Positions 8,364-17,571 are shown, numbered from the stretch's first letter. The stretch: 64,000 nucleotides of DNA from JAFDCJ01 sp964527835 (GCA_964527835.1 CAZGNV010000022.1:5448-69447), one strand, 5' to 3'. The notes: generated by a model not told the origin, from the letters alone. Program-made: numbers and translations.

Positions 8364-10151
8364 ATGAGGACCTGGTTCAAATATTTCAAACAGGGGCTGG
8401 CACGGAAAATGCCGGCAGACCGAATTGCCGGCAAGCAGGGCTATTCCGGCGTCAAGGCCAATTTAAAAAACCTGCACCCCTATTTCAAAAAGCACTGGCG
8501 CCGGGGGGCGCTTGGCTTTTTGCTGATCGTTGCTGCGTCCCTGTTCGCGTTTCCGCCCCCGCTGATTACCCGCTACCTGATCGATGAGGTCATATTGGGA
8601 CATCAGGTCGGGCTGCTGGCCGGGGCCATTTTGCTGTTGATCGGCTGTCTGACTGCCGAAAAGGCGGCCCGGCTGCTGGAAAATTTTTATTTTGTCCGCT
8701 TTGAGCAGCAAATTACCCTTGATCTTCAAAATGACCTGATCGAGCGCGTCCTGCACCTGCCCAAAGCTTTTTTTGATGACCGCCAGACCGGCTACCTGCA
8801 GTCACGGTTGACTGAAGATGTGGATGATCTGCGCTTGCTTTTTTCCAGCACGCTGGTGCATGTTATCAGCAATTGTCTGCGTTTTTCAGGCGGTGTTGTT
8901 TTTCTGTTTTACCTGGAATGGAGGCTGGCTATCGGCATTCTGATTTTTTTGCCGGGGCTGGCGTGGCTGGTGCATTTTTTTTCCGTCAGGATTCGTATTT
9001 TGAGCCATCAGCGCATGGAGCAGACCGCGGATATGTCCGGCCGCATTCAGGAGGCTTTGTCCGAGGTCTCCCTGATAAAAGCCTATGCATGTGAAGAGCG
9101 AACCCGCAAACGGCTGCTATCGTCTTTAAAGAATATTTTTCGCAATTCACTGGAGCAGACATCCATTCATTCCCTTGCCAGCCTGGTGATCAATTCCATT
9201 CCCGGTGCGGCGCGGGTGATCACCCTGGCGGTGGGTGCGGTCTGGATCATCAAAGGTCACTGGAGTCTGGGATCGCTGCTGGCTTTTCAGGCTTACCTGG
9301 CCTATGTCTTCGGACCGGCGCAGTTTCTGGCAGCAGCCAACCTGCAGCTGCAAAAAGCCCTGGCCGCTTTGCAGCGCGTGTCGGCCCTGCTGGACATTGC
9401 GCCCGAGCCGAATCGACGCGATGCCAAAAAAGTGACAAAGCTAAGGGGGGAGATCAAGTTTGAGGATGTCTGTTTCAGCTATAACGGTTTCGGGCCGATT
9501 TTCAAAAACCTGACGTTTGTCATTCAACCCGGCCAAAAGCTGGCTCTCGTAGGGCCCAGCGGGGTGGGCAAGACAACCCTGATCAGCTTGATTTTAGGGT
9601 TTTACCAGCCTGGATCCGGCAAAATTTATTTTGACGGACATCCGGCAGCGGAATATCAGTTGGGATCGTTGCGGCGTCGGATTGGATACGTATCCCAGCA
9701 GCCGCGCCTTCTGGCCGGGACCATTTTTGAAAATCTGTGTTACGGCAACCCGGGCGTTGATAAAAGACAGGTATACAGGGCTGCCCGGGCAGCCGGGATC
9801 CATGAATTTATCCAGGGCCTGCCCCAGGGCTATGAGAGCCGGATTGGAGAAAAGGGCGTCAACCTTTCAGAAGGGCAGAAACAGCGGCTTTGCCTTGCCC
9901 GGGCCTTGGTTAAAGATCCGGATATCCTGATTCTGGATGAACCCACCGCGGCCCTTGACAGTGCCATGGAAAAATCCATTTCTAACGCTTTATCGTCCTG
10001 GGCGAAGGCAAAAACCGTTTTGATCGCCTCCCATCGGGCATCGACCATCCAGGGCACTGATCGAGTTTTATTGCTCGGCGAGGGTCAACTGGTGGAAATC
10101 GGATCGCACCAGTCACGGGTGGCATCCAGTAGGGAGGTCATTTCAGCATGA
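8364..10151 (+). CDS. ABC exporter, fused membrane and ATPase domains (595 aa)
   Basis: Residues of about 45-320 form a type I exporter membrane domain with six predicted helices. The C-terminal ATPase has Walker A GPSGVGKTT, signature LSEGQKQRL (canonical LSGGQ with G to E), Walker B ILILDEPTAALD and the switch His in ASHRAST. No C39 bacteriocin-peptidase domain precedes the membrane domain. It should work as a homodimer exporting a lipid-linked sugar, lipid or modified peptide. Its stop overlaps the start of the next radical SAM gene (ATGA, 10148-10151), indicating translational coupling. An MsbA-like lipid flippase is the alternative, but the context favours a dedicated product. Confidence 0.92.
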   Translation: MRTWFKYFKQGLARKMPADRIAGKQGYSGVKANLKNLHPYFKKHWRRGALGFLLIVAASLFAFPPPLITRYLIDEVILGHQVGLLAGAILLLIGCLTAEKAARLLENFYFVRFEQQITLDLQNDLIERVLHLPKAFFDDRQTGYLQSRLTEDVDDLRLLFSSTLVHVISNCLRFSGGVVFLFYLEWRLAIGILIFLPGLAWLVHFFSVRIRILSHQRMEQTADMSGRIQEALSEVSLIKAYACEERTRKRLLSSLKNIFRNSLEQTSIHSLASLVINSIPGAARVITLAVGAVWIIKGHWSLGSLLAFQAYLAYVFGPAQFLAAANLQLQKALAALQRVSALLDIAPEPNRRDAKKVTKLRGEIKFEDVCFSYNGFGPIFKNLTFVIQPGQKLALVGPSGVGKTTLISLILGFYQPGSGKIYFDGHPAAEYQLGSLRRRIGYVSQQPRLLAGTIFENLCYGNPGVDKRQVYRAARAAGIHEFIQGLPQGYESRIGEKGVNLSEGQKQRLCLARALVKDPDILILDEPTAALDSAMEKSISNALSSWAKAKTVLIASHRASTIQGTDRVLLLGEGQLVEIGSHQSRVASSREVISA

Positions 10152-11326
10152 TCCAAACACTTGAATATGCAGACTGGAGCCGGGCGGTTCACCGGCGAAT
10201 TGCAAACAAGCGGGTTCCCATCAGCGGCTGCATCGAGGTCACCCAGCGCTGCAACAATCAGTGCGTGCACTGCTATAATAATCTGCCTGCCGCCGATGGC
10301 CATGCCAGGGACAGGGAGCTGACCCTGGATGAACACTGCCGGATTATAGATGAAATTGCGGCCGCCGGCTGTTTGTGGCTGTTGCTGACCGGCGGCGAAC
10401 CTTTCGTGCGCCAGGATTTTCTTGAAATCTATGGTTACGCCAAGCGCAAGGGGCTGCTCCTTACCCTGTTTACGAATGGCACCCTGATCACCCCGGCGAT
10501 TGCTGATTATCTGGCTCGCTTTCCTCCCTTCGCGATTGAGATTACCCTTTATGGCAGCACCCGGCAAACCTATGAGTCAATTACCGGAGTTCAGGGTTCC
10601 CATGAGCGGTGCCTGAATGGGATCCGGTTGCTGATGGACCGCAAGCTGCCGCTCAAACTCAAAACCATGGTCATCACCCGCAACCGGCATGAAATTGCGG
10701 CCATGAAGCGCTTTGCCGAAGATGGGCTCGGGCTGGAGTTCAAATTTGACGCCATGGTCAATCCGCGGCGGGATTGTTCCCAGAGCCCGCTGGATGTGCG
10801 CCTGACTCCGGCTGAAGTGGTGGCCCTGGATTTGCAGGATCCCGGGCGTGTCGCTGAATGGAAATGCTTTGCCCGGCAATTCAATAAACCGCGTTTGCCC
10901 ATCCAACGCGCCGACAATCTATATCTTTGCGGGGGTGCGTCCAGTTCCTTTGCCATCGATCCCTATGGTCGGTTGACTGCCTGCGTGCTGTCTTCTGATG
11001 GAGCCTATGACCTTCGCATGGGCAGTTTCAGACAGGGCTGGGAAAAGCATCTTTTCAGCGTCAGGCAGAAAAAAATCACCCGCCAGACCAAGTGCACAAA
11101 CTGTCAGATCAATGCCATGTGCGGCATGTGTCCGGCCAATGGGGAGCTGGAATGCGCGGACGCTGAAGCGCCGGTGGATTTTTTATGCCAGGTGGCACAT
11201 TTGAGAGCCTATGCTCTGGGCCTTGATCTGGCGCCCCACGGAAAATGCGAGTACTGCCAGGGGGGGCGCAGGTATGAAGAGATGATGCAAATGGTCCAGG
11301 CGCTGAAGAAACGTTATCCCCGGTGA
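10148..11326 (+). CDS. SPASM-domain radical SAM protein (392 aa)
   Basis: C35-x3-C39-x2-C42 (RCNNQCVHCY) is the radical SAM cluster site, and LLLTGGEPF is the SAM-binding GGEP motif. The C-terminal SPASM region has YLCGGASSS, DPYGRLTACVLS, KCTNCQINAMCGMC and further cysteines near the end (KCEYCQG). SPASM proteins with this architecture mature ribosomal peptides or quinohaemoprotein-type crosslinks. There is no fused PqqD-like recognition domain. The gene overlaps the ABC transporter by four bases and is followed by an S24/S26-type peptidase, a combination seen in peptide-maturation loci. No precursor peptide was found, so the substrate is unknown. Confidence 0.88.
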   Translation: MIQTLEYADWSRAVHRRIANKRVPISGCIEVTQRCNNQCVHCYNNLPAADGHARDRELTLDEHCRIIDEIAAAGCLWLLLTGGEPFVRQDFLEIYGYAKRKGLLLTLFTNGTLITPAIADYLARFPPFAIEITLYGSTRQTYESITGVQGSHERCLNGIRLLMDRKLPLKLKTMVITRNRHEIAAMKRFAEDGLGLEFKFDAMVNPRRDCSQSPLDVRLTPAEVVALDLQDPGRVAEWKCFARQFNKPRLPIQRADNLYLCGGASSSFAIDPYGRLTACVLSSDGAYDLRMGSFRQGWEKHLFSVRQKKITRQTKCTNCQINAMCGMCPANGELECADAEAPVDFLCQVAHLRAYALGLDLAPHGKCEYCQGGRRYEEMMQMVQALKKRYPR

Positions 11327-11403
11327 AATCCTTCTGAAGACCAGAAAATTCATTTCCATATCCTGTCATTTATCAGGGCGTCAGAGGCGAAGTCCCTCAA
11401 ATC

Positions 11404-11904
11404 ATGTTTAACGAAGTCATTGCCGGCCTTTTGCAGGATGATCGCAAAGTACGTTTCAGCGCACCGGGCCATAGCATGTTCCCGACGATTATGGCCAACG
11501 AAACGGTGCTGGTGGAACCCATCGAGCCGTCGGCTGTAAAAAACGGAGATATAATTCTGTATCGCTGCAACGGCAACCTGATTGCCCACCGGGTGATGGC
11601 GATCGTAACGCAAACAGCGGCCAATGATTATTCATCTCTGCTGCAGGCTTTTTCCGCAGCCCAATGCGAATCGCAGGGAAATAACAAAAAGCACGCTATT
11701 GGTTCTGACCGTCTTTTCATTCTTCGCGGTGACGCTGCCCGCAGCTTTGATGAACCGGTTGAAGCGGAACAGATTCTGGGCAAGGTTGTCCGCGTTCAGC
11801 GCTGGGGGCGCAGCTTTGACCCTTACAGTTTCAAGCACAGGGTCGCCAGCCTGATGTTTGCCTGGGCCTGGCGGATAAAAAGCCGGCTGACCCCTCGCAA
11901 CTGA
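11404..11904 (+). CDS. S24/S26-family signal-peptidase-like protein
   Basis: A 166-residue protein with APGHSMFPTI near residue 20, the catalytic-Ser box of signal peptidases and LexA-type proteases. NGDIILYRCNGNLIAHRVMAI follows, in which His (AHRV) stands where SipW/ER-type signal peptidases use His instead of the bacterial Lys. FILRGDAARSFDEPV is the usual third block. A C-terminal stretch with SLMFAWAWRI could associate with the membrane. In comparable clusters this small protease accompanies radical SAM and nucleotidyltransferase genes and may trim a leader peptide. A non-coding gap of 77 bases separates it from the radical SAM gene. Confidence 0.75.
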   Translation: MFNEVIAGLLQDDRKVRFSAPGHSMFPTIMANETVLVEPIEPSAVKNGDIILYRCNGNLIAHRVMAIVTQTAANDYSSLLQAFSAAQCESQGNNKKHAIGSDRLFILRGDAARSFDEPVEAEQILGKVVRVQRWGRSFDPYSFKHRVASLMFAWAWRIKSRLTPRN

Positions 11905-11974
11905 ATATGTGCGCATTGGTTTTTCAACCCTGAACGCTGAACCTTTAGCCCTCTCCAGTCAGGTTGCATTTTGC

Positions 11975-13090
11975 ATGTCTGCTGAACGCGAAATATTGAC
12001 TGCTGCGGCGGATACAAATCCGGCCGAAGCCGATATTATGAAAATCCGCACCTGCCTGTCACAGCGCATGGACAGCCGGCGGCTGGTCGATCTGGCAATC
12101 CGGGAGGGACTGGGGGGCTTTCTGTATCGAACCCTGATAAAGGCCGATTTGCTCCAAACGCTCAAGCCTGAAGATCAGCAACGGCTTTACACGAATTACT
12201 ATCTGACCATTCGCCGTAACCTTAAATTGCTGCATACGCTAAATTACCTGCTGGACAGCTTTACGCGATGCGACATCCAGGTTGTTTTGCTCCAGGGCAT
12301 TTCCTTGCTCCAGCAGGTTTATGGGGATGTGGGCTTAAGGCCCATGAATGACATGGACCTGTGGGTTTTACCCCGGGATTATCCGCGCTTGGTGGAATCT
12401 TTAACCCACGGCGGTTTTAAAAGAGATGAACTTTATCCCAATACCTTTACAAAGGGTGAAGCCGTGCTGGATATCCGCACCCATATCCTGTGGGCGGAGC
12501 GCATCAAATCCCGCCGGTATTTGCTGAACACCGCCCAGGAAGAGATTTTTCGCAAATCCGTCTGGGTTACTGCTGACGGTCGCCATACCCGCTGTCTCGG
12601 TGAGGCGGACCAGTTTTTATACCTTGGGCTGCATGCGCTCAAACACAATTTTGAGCGTCTGATCTGGCTGGTGGATATCAAGCATTTAATCCGGGACTGG
12701 GATGCATCAAAATGGGAGACGCTGGCCAGGCGTGCGAAGATCCTGGGGACAGAACATATCGTTTGCTATGTCAGCTACCTTCTGCAAAGCATCTTTGAAA
12801 TCGAAATTCCTGTCGCCAGTGAGGCGCGACTGGCAAAACGTAAGCTGTCGCTTTTTGAAAAAAAGATGCTGCAAAGAAGGGTCGGTGGCGCCTCACTGCC
12901 GGCATGGGCCCAGCTGATCCTGATTTCCACCGGCAAAGGCGTGAAGCCCCGACTGCTGTTTATGATGGAGTCCCTGTTTCCAAAGGCTGAAGTGCTGCGG
13001 CAGGTTTTTGCAGGATCCCAGCAACGCAGTGTGCCGCAGCTTTACTGGAAAAGGGTTTTGCAGATTTTTGGCCTGATCAAGGCCGGCTGA
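11975..13090 (+). CDS. Nucleotidyltransferase-like family protein (PF14907 type)
   Basis: From ATG 11975 (MSAEREIL) the protein has about 371 residues; a GTG at 11909 would add 22 residues of unlikely sequence. The segment LLQGISLLQQVYGD...RPMNDMDLWV matches the family pattern LKG-x-L...R-x3-D-x-D of the NTP_transf_5 group, with D-M-D as metal ligands. Such proteins occur with PqqD-like, kinase and S24/S26 genes in peptide or glycan clusters, but their reaction is not established. It is the last gene of the operon starting at 7185 and converges on the OmpA-family gene. The heptamer-like spacer repeat lies just before the chosen start. Confidence 0.75.
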   Translation: MSAEREILTAAADTNPAEADIMKIRTCLSQRMDSRRLVDLAIREGLGGFLYRTLIKADLLQTLKPEDQQRLYTNYYLTIRRNLKLLHTLNYLLDSFTRCDIQVVLLQGISLLQQVYGDVGLRPMNDMDLWVLPRDYPRLVESLTHGGFKRDELYPNTFTKGEAVLDIRTHILWAERIKSRRYLLNTAQEEIFRKSVWVTADGRHTRCLGEADQFLYLGLHALKHNFERLIWLVDIKHLIRDWDASKWETLARRAKILGTEHIVCYVSYLLQSIFEIEIPVASEARLAKRKLSLFEKKMLQRRVGGASLPAWAQLILISTGKGVKPRLLFMMESLFPKAEVLRQVFAGSQQRSVPQLYWKRVLQIFGLIKAG

Positions 13091-13114
13091 TGCCCCCCGC
13101 TGTTTTTCTCCTTT

Positions 13115-14371
13115 TTATTTTGTCCAAATTATCTCCACCCTCCTGTTCAAGGCTCTGCCGGATGCATTTTCATTTGATGCGATACTGCGGGCAGATCCGT
13201 AACCTCTTGCCGTAATTCTTTGTGCGGCGATTCCCCTGTCAATCATATACTGCTTTGCCATCCGGGCCCGCTTTTCTGACAAGGCCTGGTTGTAGTTTTC
13301 CGGGCCGGCATTATCCGTATGGCCGCGGATCTCGATTTCCAGGGCGGGGTTTTGCTTCAGCACGGTGATGACCCCGTCCAGCACCCGATAGTAGCGTGGC
13401 TTGATTTGTGCACTGTCAAAATCGAACAAAATATCCGGTATGACCGGACAGCCATTTGAACTCACCTCAGCGCCGGCAGGCGTACCGGAACATTGATCGA
13501 GCCCATCGGCAACCCCGTCATTGTCCGTGTCGGCAGCACCCGCCGTGGTTCTTGCAGCCAGGGTCTGTTTCGGCACCGGTTGCTTTGAACAGCCGTTTAT
13601 ATTCACGGCATCGTCCCAGGGGGTGTCGCCGCACCCATCGGCGATATCCGGCACACCGTCGCCGTCGGCATCCTTAACCGCCGGAGGCAGGTCGCGGTAA
13701 TCCTTTGAAAGCAATTTGCGGGCGTTAAACTGGATGGCTTTCAAATCCGACTTTTTGACCGTCAGTTGGGCGATGGAATCCGGTGCGATGCGCAAACGCT
13801 CCAACAGCAACTGGCCATGGATCCGATCGCCGTTGACAGACAGCAGGACAACATCAGCGTCCGGGTCCGTGGTGAATTCCAGACGGTTGAGTTGGTCGCG
13901 CTGATAGTCAAGGGTGGATGCGGCGGTTCGGATTTTCAGGTTTTCGTCCATCAGGCGGCCGGAAAACCGATCGTTGTTGTTCATGGTGAAAACAGCGGTT
14001 ACCACCTGTTGACGCACGGTTTCGGTGTCGAACAAGATTTCTTTGATATCCTGGATGCGGATAATCTTAGCGGAAGTATCTTCCAGCTGAATGCGAATGT
14101 CTTTGTTCAGTACGGTGCCCGAAAAAAGATCATTATTGACGGTGTGAAAACGACCGTCCGGCGACGAGGAATCTGCAATGGTCAGGGCCTTGACAAAATC
14201 GGCTTTTATTACGATCTGACCATAGGGAGTTAGCAGGGCAAAATAATCATTTTCCACGCTGCCCACCAGCCGATCACCGTTTTGAAGCCACACGGTGTCC
14301 GCACAGGCTGGGACGAAGGACAGCGCAACAACGGCAACCAGAATCCACGCGATGTTAAGCAATTTTTTCAT
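13115..14371 (-). CDS. OmpA-family outer-membrane protein with TSP3 calcium repeats
   Basis: Residues 1-24 are a signal peptide ending in CADT. An N-terminal region of about 190 residues contains four copies of a roughly 45-residue unit around NGDRLxGxL...I (NGDRLVGSV, NDLFSGTV, NDRFSGRL, NGDRIHGQL), probably small beta domains. Two thrombospondin type 3 repeats (DADGDGVPDIADGCGDTP and DTDNDGVADGLDQC) should bind calcium. The C-terminus is an OmpA peptidoglycan-binding domain (FDFDSAQIKP ... EIRGHTDNAG ... LSEKRA ... GYGSARS ... NRRVEI). The protein probably links the outer membrane to peptidoglycan. It has no beta-barrel, unlike classical OmpA. The operon at 7185-13090 converges on it with 24 bases between. 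Confidence 0.88.
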   Translation of the reverse strand: MKKLLNIAWILVAVVALSFVPACADTVWLQNGDRLVGSVENDYFALLTPYGQIVIKADFVKALTIADSSSPDGRFHTVNNDLFSGTVLNKDIRIQLEDTSAKIIRIQDIKEILFDTETVRQQVVTAVFTMNNNDRFSGRLMDENLKIRTAASTLDYQRDQLNRLEFTTDPDADVVLLSVNGDRIHGQLLLERLRIAPDSIAQLTVKKSDLKAIQFNARKLLSKDYRDLPPAVKDADGDGVPDIADGCGDTPWDDAVNINGCSKQPVPKQTLAARTTAGAADTDNDGVADGLDQCSGTPAGAEVSSNGCPVIPDILFDFDSAQIKPRYYRVLDGVITVLKQNPALEIEIRGHTDNAGPENYNQALSEKRARMAKQYMIDRGIAAQRITARGYGSARSIASNENASGRALNRRVEIIWTK

Positions 14372-14546
14372 TGCAGATCAACCTCCCCGGATAGGAATCA
14401 TTTTTTATAATTATAGAAGATAAATAAAAATGTGTCAATCAAAGATGTTCTCTGATTTTAAGTAGTTATATCCCTTCCGAATTTTCTGTCACTCTTTATC
14501 GCTGCCGCGCGGTGGGGGCAATCCTCCTAAAGGGGGCAGGGGACAT

Positions 14547-14568
14547 CTCCCCTTTTTAAAGGGGGGAG
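14547..14568. repeat. G/C-run inverted repeat (REP-like)
   Basis: CTCCCCTTTTT followed by AAAGGGGGGAG forms a nearly perfect inverted repeat, with a related G-run (CCTAAAGGGGGCAGGGG) just upstream at 14526-14542. The CPBP gene stop codon falls inside it, so the element supplies the end of that gene. It could act as a dispersed REP-like element or a weak terminator for the minus strand. Confidence 0.55.
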
Positions 14569-15209
14569 TGGATAAATGCGAGACTGAAAATGGCCAAATT
14601 GCCAAGGCAGTGAATGGTGATGGGGGTGAGCAGGCTTTTTTCTTTCTCGTAGGCAAGCGCAAACACGATGCCGCCAACCGCCTGGGTGAGCGGTATGACG
14701 CTACCGCCCAGATGGGGCAGTACGAACAACAGGGTGCTGAACACAACGGCGGCAAATACTCCCAGGCTTCGAAAAAAACCGTAGACGATTCCCCTGAAAA
14801 AGATTTCCTCTGCCACCGGTCCGATCACGGCGCCGACAACAACCAGGACAAGGGGATGCCGGGCCTGGGCTGGGGGCAGGGGGTGGGTCAGCAAAGCAAC
14901 CGGATTGATGCCGGCAATATACATTGCGCCGGCCGCCACTGCGGCTACCGCCGCAAAACAGGCCGACCAGACGAGACCTTTGACAAATCCGACGCGCATC
15001 CCCGATGCCAGGCCGATGGCTGCCACATTTTTTTCGATTCCCAGGCAGATAGCGATCAGCAAAAGCACTTCCAGCAGCCTCAGGACACCCAGGCCGACAA
15101 GAGACGGCAGGCCCTGACCGATTGCGGTCGTACGGTAGGCAGTTTCCAGCACGAAAACCAATAGGATGGACGCTGCCAGGGTTTTCAGGGTGATTTTCGC
15201 TGTTTCCAT
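14556..15209 (-). CDS. CPBP (CAAX/Abi) family intramembrane metalloprotease
   Basis: A 217-residue protein with about six to eight hydrophobic segments. The family motif E-E-x3-R is present as AEEIFFRGIVYGFF, followed by a His in VLPHLGG and another in ITIHCLGNLA, which fits the glutamate/histidine active site of CPBP proteases. Known members cleave prenylated proteins or process bacteriocins and regulators; no substrate is indicated here. The start overlaps the upstream membrane protein by 25 bases (15185-15209), which points to translational coupling. The C-terminus is encoded within a REP-like inverted repeat. Confidence 0.82.
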   Translation of the reverse strand: METAKITLKTLAASILLVFVLETAYRTTAIGQGLPSLVGLGVLRLLEVLLLIAICLGIEKNVAAIGLASGMRVGFVKGLVWSACFAAVAAVAAGAMYIAGINPVALLTHPLPPAQARHPLVLVVVGAVIGPVAEEIFFRGIVYGFFRSLGVFAAVVFSTLLFVLPHLGGSVIPLTQAVGGIVFALAYEKEKSLLTPITIHCLGNLAIFSLAFIHSPL

Positions 15210-16687
15210 CCGAGAGACCTCAATGCCCGGTACGCATAAAACTGGCTGTACCAGTGTTCTGAGGTTTGAAGTTCATTTAAAACCGGCCCGAGGGAGTGGC
15301 GGTTTTTGCGTTGCCCGAGGGCGTACAGTGCCATGCAGCGGACATTGATATTGGGATCATTTAACAATTGCAGCAGGTCGCGATGGGTACCCGGTCCGCG
15401 GTTGGCCACCAGGGCTTTCGCCAACCAGTAGCGCTGGGGCACGATCGGGCTGTTGAGCAGCAGCGGGTATCCCCGGTAGCGGCTGATATCCAGCCGGCTT
15501 TTGGCAGCGGCTTTCAAGGCCGCCACCCGAACCTGCCAGCGCGGTGCTTCCAGGGCTGCGGCAATATTATTAACCGGGACGGGCGCGCTTCTGCTGGATT
15601 GAAAGAAAGCCAGGCCGGCAAAACCGATCAGAAAGCACATGACAGAGGCAATCAGGGCGGATTTTGCCGGTTGAAATAAAATGCAAAACAGGTAGTAAAC
15701 CAGCGCGTGCAGAAAAGTGTAGATCACGATCGGAAATCCGGCCATCAGCGAGATAAACGTCAGGTGGCGAAAGACGGCATTACGATCGCTTGCGCGTGAC
15801 AGTTGATGCAGGGCGGTTGCCGGATCGGATAAAAAACCCTTGATCGGCATTTGAAACAGTTGACGGCCGCGGCTTTGAAACACCAGTTCATCATTTGTTT
15901 GGCTGATGGTCACATCGACTCCTACATGGGCGCTGACCGGAAGGTAGTCATGGTCTAGCAGTCGTTTTTCCAGTTGCCGCAAAAGGGCAGGGGCTGAGAT
16001 ATTTTGCAGCCGGCAGGTGCGGAGCGTTTTTTGATCCAGCGATTTAAACGCCTGGGCTGGATAGAGCGTGTAGCGGTAGTAGAAACTGACGAACTTTTTA
16101 CCCGCGAGGTTGGACCACAAAAGGTTGTCGCGGATGTCCACGATGAGGCTGCCGTCCAGCTGGGTAAACCAGAGCAGGGCCAGCAAAGGAATCGGGATGA
16201 TGTGCACCCAGCGTTGTTTGCGGCTCGATCGAGGCGGCGCTGGAGGCATTGCGCTCAGGGTCATCGCAAAAGGAATCGGCGGCACAATGAAAAAATACAG
16301 GCTGGGCCACAGGCTCCAGCCATGGATGTTGACGGCAACCAGCAATGCGTTCCAGATGCCGATCAAGATAACAAGAACAACCTTGTTTCTGGCAAAAAGC
16401 CGCTGCCAGATCCAGGCCGCCGTCATGGAAGCCAGACAGATGCCGGCACCGATGCTGAAGGTGAAAAAAAGGCCTCCGGCAAAGGCCGTGGTGATTTTTT
16501 GCAGGCTTGCCGCTACCTGCTGGTTGGGGACCGGCAGGTAGCCAGCGGCTTTGATGGTGACCAGCATGGCATACAGGCTCAGGTTGGACAGGTACACCTG
16601 TATGGTGGCGAGCACCTGGGCGATGAGAAGGCCGAGCAGGATAGGGGCCACCGGATGAAATGCATGTGGCAGTTTAAGTCGGGTCAT
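15185..16687 (-). CDS. Multi-spanning membrane protein with C-terminal HEAT-like repeats
   Basis: A 500-residue protein with four to five predicted helices in the first 190 residues, a soluble middle part (about 195-310), two further hydrophobic segments near 320-375, and a C-terminal region of about 120 residues with HEAT/PBS-lyase-like repeats (PRWQVRVAALKAAAK, DPNINVRCMALYALGQ, SEHWYSQFYAYRALRSLG). HEAT repeats bind other proteins. It is tightly coupled to the CPBP protease that overlaps its 3' end, so the pair may form a regulated protease unit in the inner membrane. I do not recognise a named family for the whole protein. Confidence 0.7.
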   Translation of the reverse strand: MTRLKLPHAFHPVAPILLGLLIAQVLATIQVYLSNLSLYAMLVTIKAAGYLPVPNQQVAASLQKITTAFAGGLFFTFSIGAGICLASMTAAWIWQRLFARNKVVLVILIGIWNALLVAVNIHGWSLWPSLYFFIVPPIPFAMTLSAMPPAPPRSSRKQRWVHIIPIPLLALLWFTQLDGSLIVDIRDNLLWSNLAGKKFVSFYYRYTLYPAQAFKSLDQKTLRTCRLQNISAPALLRQLEKRLLDHDYLPVSAHVGVDVTISQTNDELVFQSRGRQLFQMPIKGFLSDPATALHQLSRASDRNAVFRHLTFISLMAGFPIVIYTFLHALVYYLFCILFQPAKSALIASVMCFLIGFAGLAFFQSSRSAPVPVNNIAAALEAPRWQVRVAALKAAAKSRLDISRYRGYPLLLNSPIVPQRYWLAKALVANRGPGTHRDLLQLLNDPNINVRCMALYALGQRKNRHSLGPVLNELQTSEHWYSQFYAYRALRSLGWKQRKSP

Positions 16688-16776
16688 TTTTTTGTTTTTC
16701 GTTACTCAAGTTATTATTTTTTCGCATTAATTCAAAAGAGTCAAGGACAGATTGGTTGTGGTGTCTAGCGCCCGAT

Positions 16777-16805
16777 TTGATAACCATTAGAAAATATGAT
16801 ATATT
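16777..16805 (+). promoter_or_regulatory. Predicted sigma-70-type promoter for the WbqC-like gene
   Basis: TTGATA (16777-16782) and TATATT (16800-16805) are separated by 17 bases, a near-consensus arrangement 55 bases before TTG 16861. The divergent membrane-protein gene ends its 5' side at 16687, so this promoter lies in a true divergent spacer. Confidence 0.6.
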
Positions 16806-16860
16806 TTTAAGCAAGTCGCAAATCTTTGCGGTCGGCACTCATTGTTGGTGAGGATTCGAA

Positions 16861-17571
16861 TTGATCGTTGCGGTCCATCAACCCCAGTATCTTCCCTGGT
16901 TGGGATATTTTGACAAGATCCGCTGCGCGGATGTGTTTTGCCTGTTGGACAATGTGCAGTATAAAAAAAACGACTGGCAGAACCGCAACCGCATTAAAAC
17001 CGCCGCAGGCTGGCAATGGTTGACAGTTCCCGTCCATTACACCTTCGGGCAGCTCATCGGCACTGTCAAAATCAATCAATTCGTTAAATGGCAGCATAAA
17101 CACCTGCAGGCGCTGGTTTCCAATTACAGCCGGGCACCTTTTTTCAAGGACTATATCGAAATTTTCGAGCAGGCCTACAGCAGATCCTGGGAATTTTTGT
17201 CGGATTTGAACATCTTTTTTATCGAACAGCTGTGTGCTGCCTTGACGCTGCCGCCAATCGCCATGGTCAAGGCCTCACAGCTTGTTCCGAGGGAGGATCC
17301 CACCGATCGGCTGATCGATATCTGTCGGGCTTTAAAGGCCGATACCTACCTTTCCGGGCAGGACGGGATCAAGTACATGGACCTGGAGCGTTTTCGACAA
17401 AACGGCATCGAAGTTATCGTTCAGAACTTCAAGCATCCGGTTTACCCGCAGCTTTTTGGCGATTTTCAGTCTCATATGTCCGTGGTGGATCTGCTGTTCA
17501 ATTGCGGGGCGGACAGCCTGCGAAGAATCAGTGAGGTCAACCCCCAGCAGGCAGATCAGGATCGAAATTGA
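16861..17571 (+). CDS. WbqC-like family protein
   Basis: A 236-residue protein starting at TTG (M-I-V-A-V-H-Q-P-Q-Y-L-P-W-L-G-Y), preceded by GGTGAGG at a seven-base spacing. The N-terminal HQPQYLPWLGYFDKI and DNVQYKKNDWQNRNRI are diagnostic for the WbqC family (PF08889). WbqC-like proteins occur in O-antigen and sugar-modification clusters, where a role in making N-acylated amino sugars is suspected; the chemistry is not settled. It is followed by a PIG-L deacetylase and a DegT aminotransferase, a set that fits building a modified amino sugar. Confidence 0.88.
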   Translation: MIVAVHQPQYLPWLGYFDKIRCADVFCLLDNVQYKKNDWQNRNRIKTAAGWQWLTVPVHYTFGQLIGTVKINQFVKWQHKHLQALVSNYSRAPFFKDYIEIFEQAYSRSWEFLSDLNIFFIEQLCAALTLPPIAMVKASQLVPREDPTDRLIDICRALKADTYLSGQDGIKYMDLERFRQNGIEVIVQNFKHPVYPQLFGDFQSHMSVVDLLFNCGADSLRRISEVNPQQADQDRN

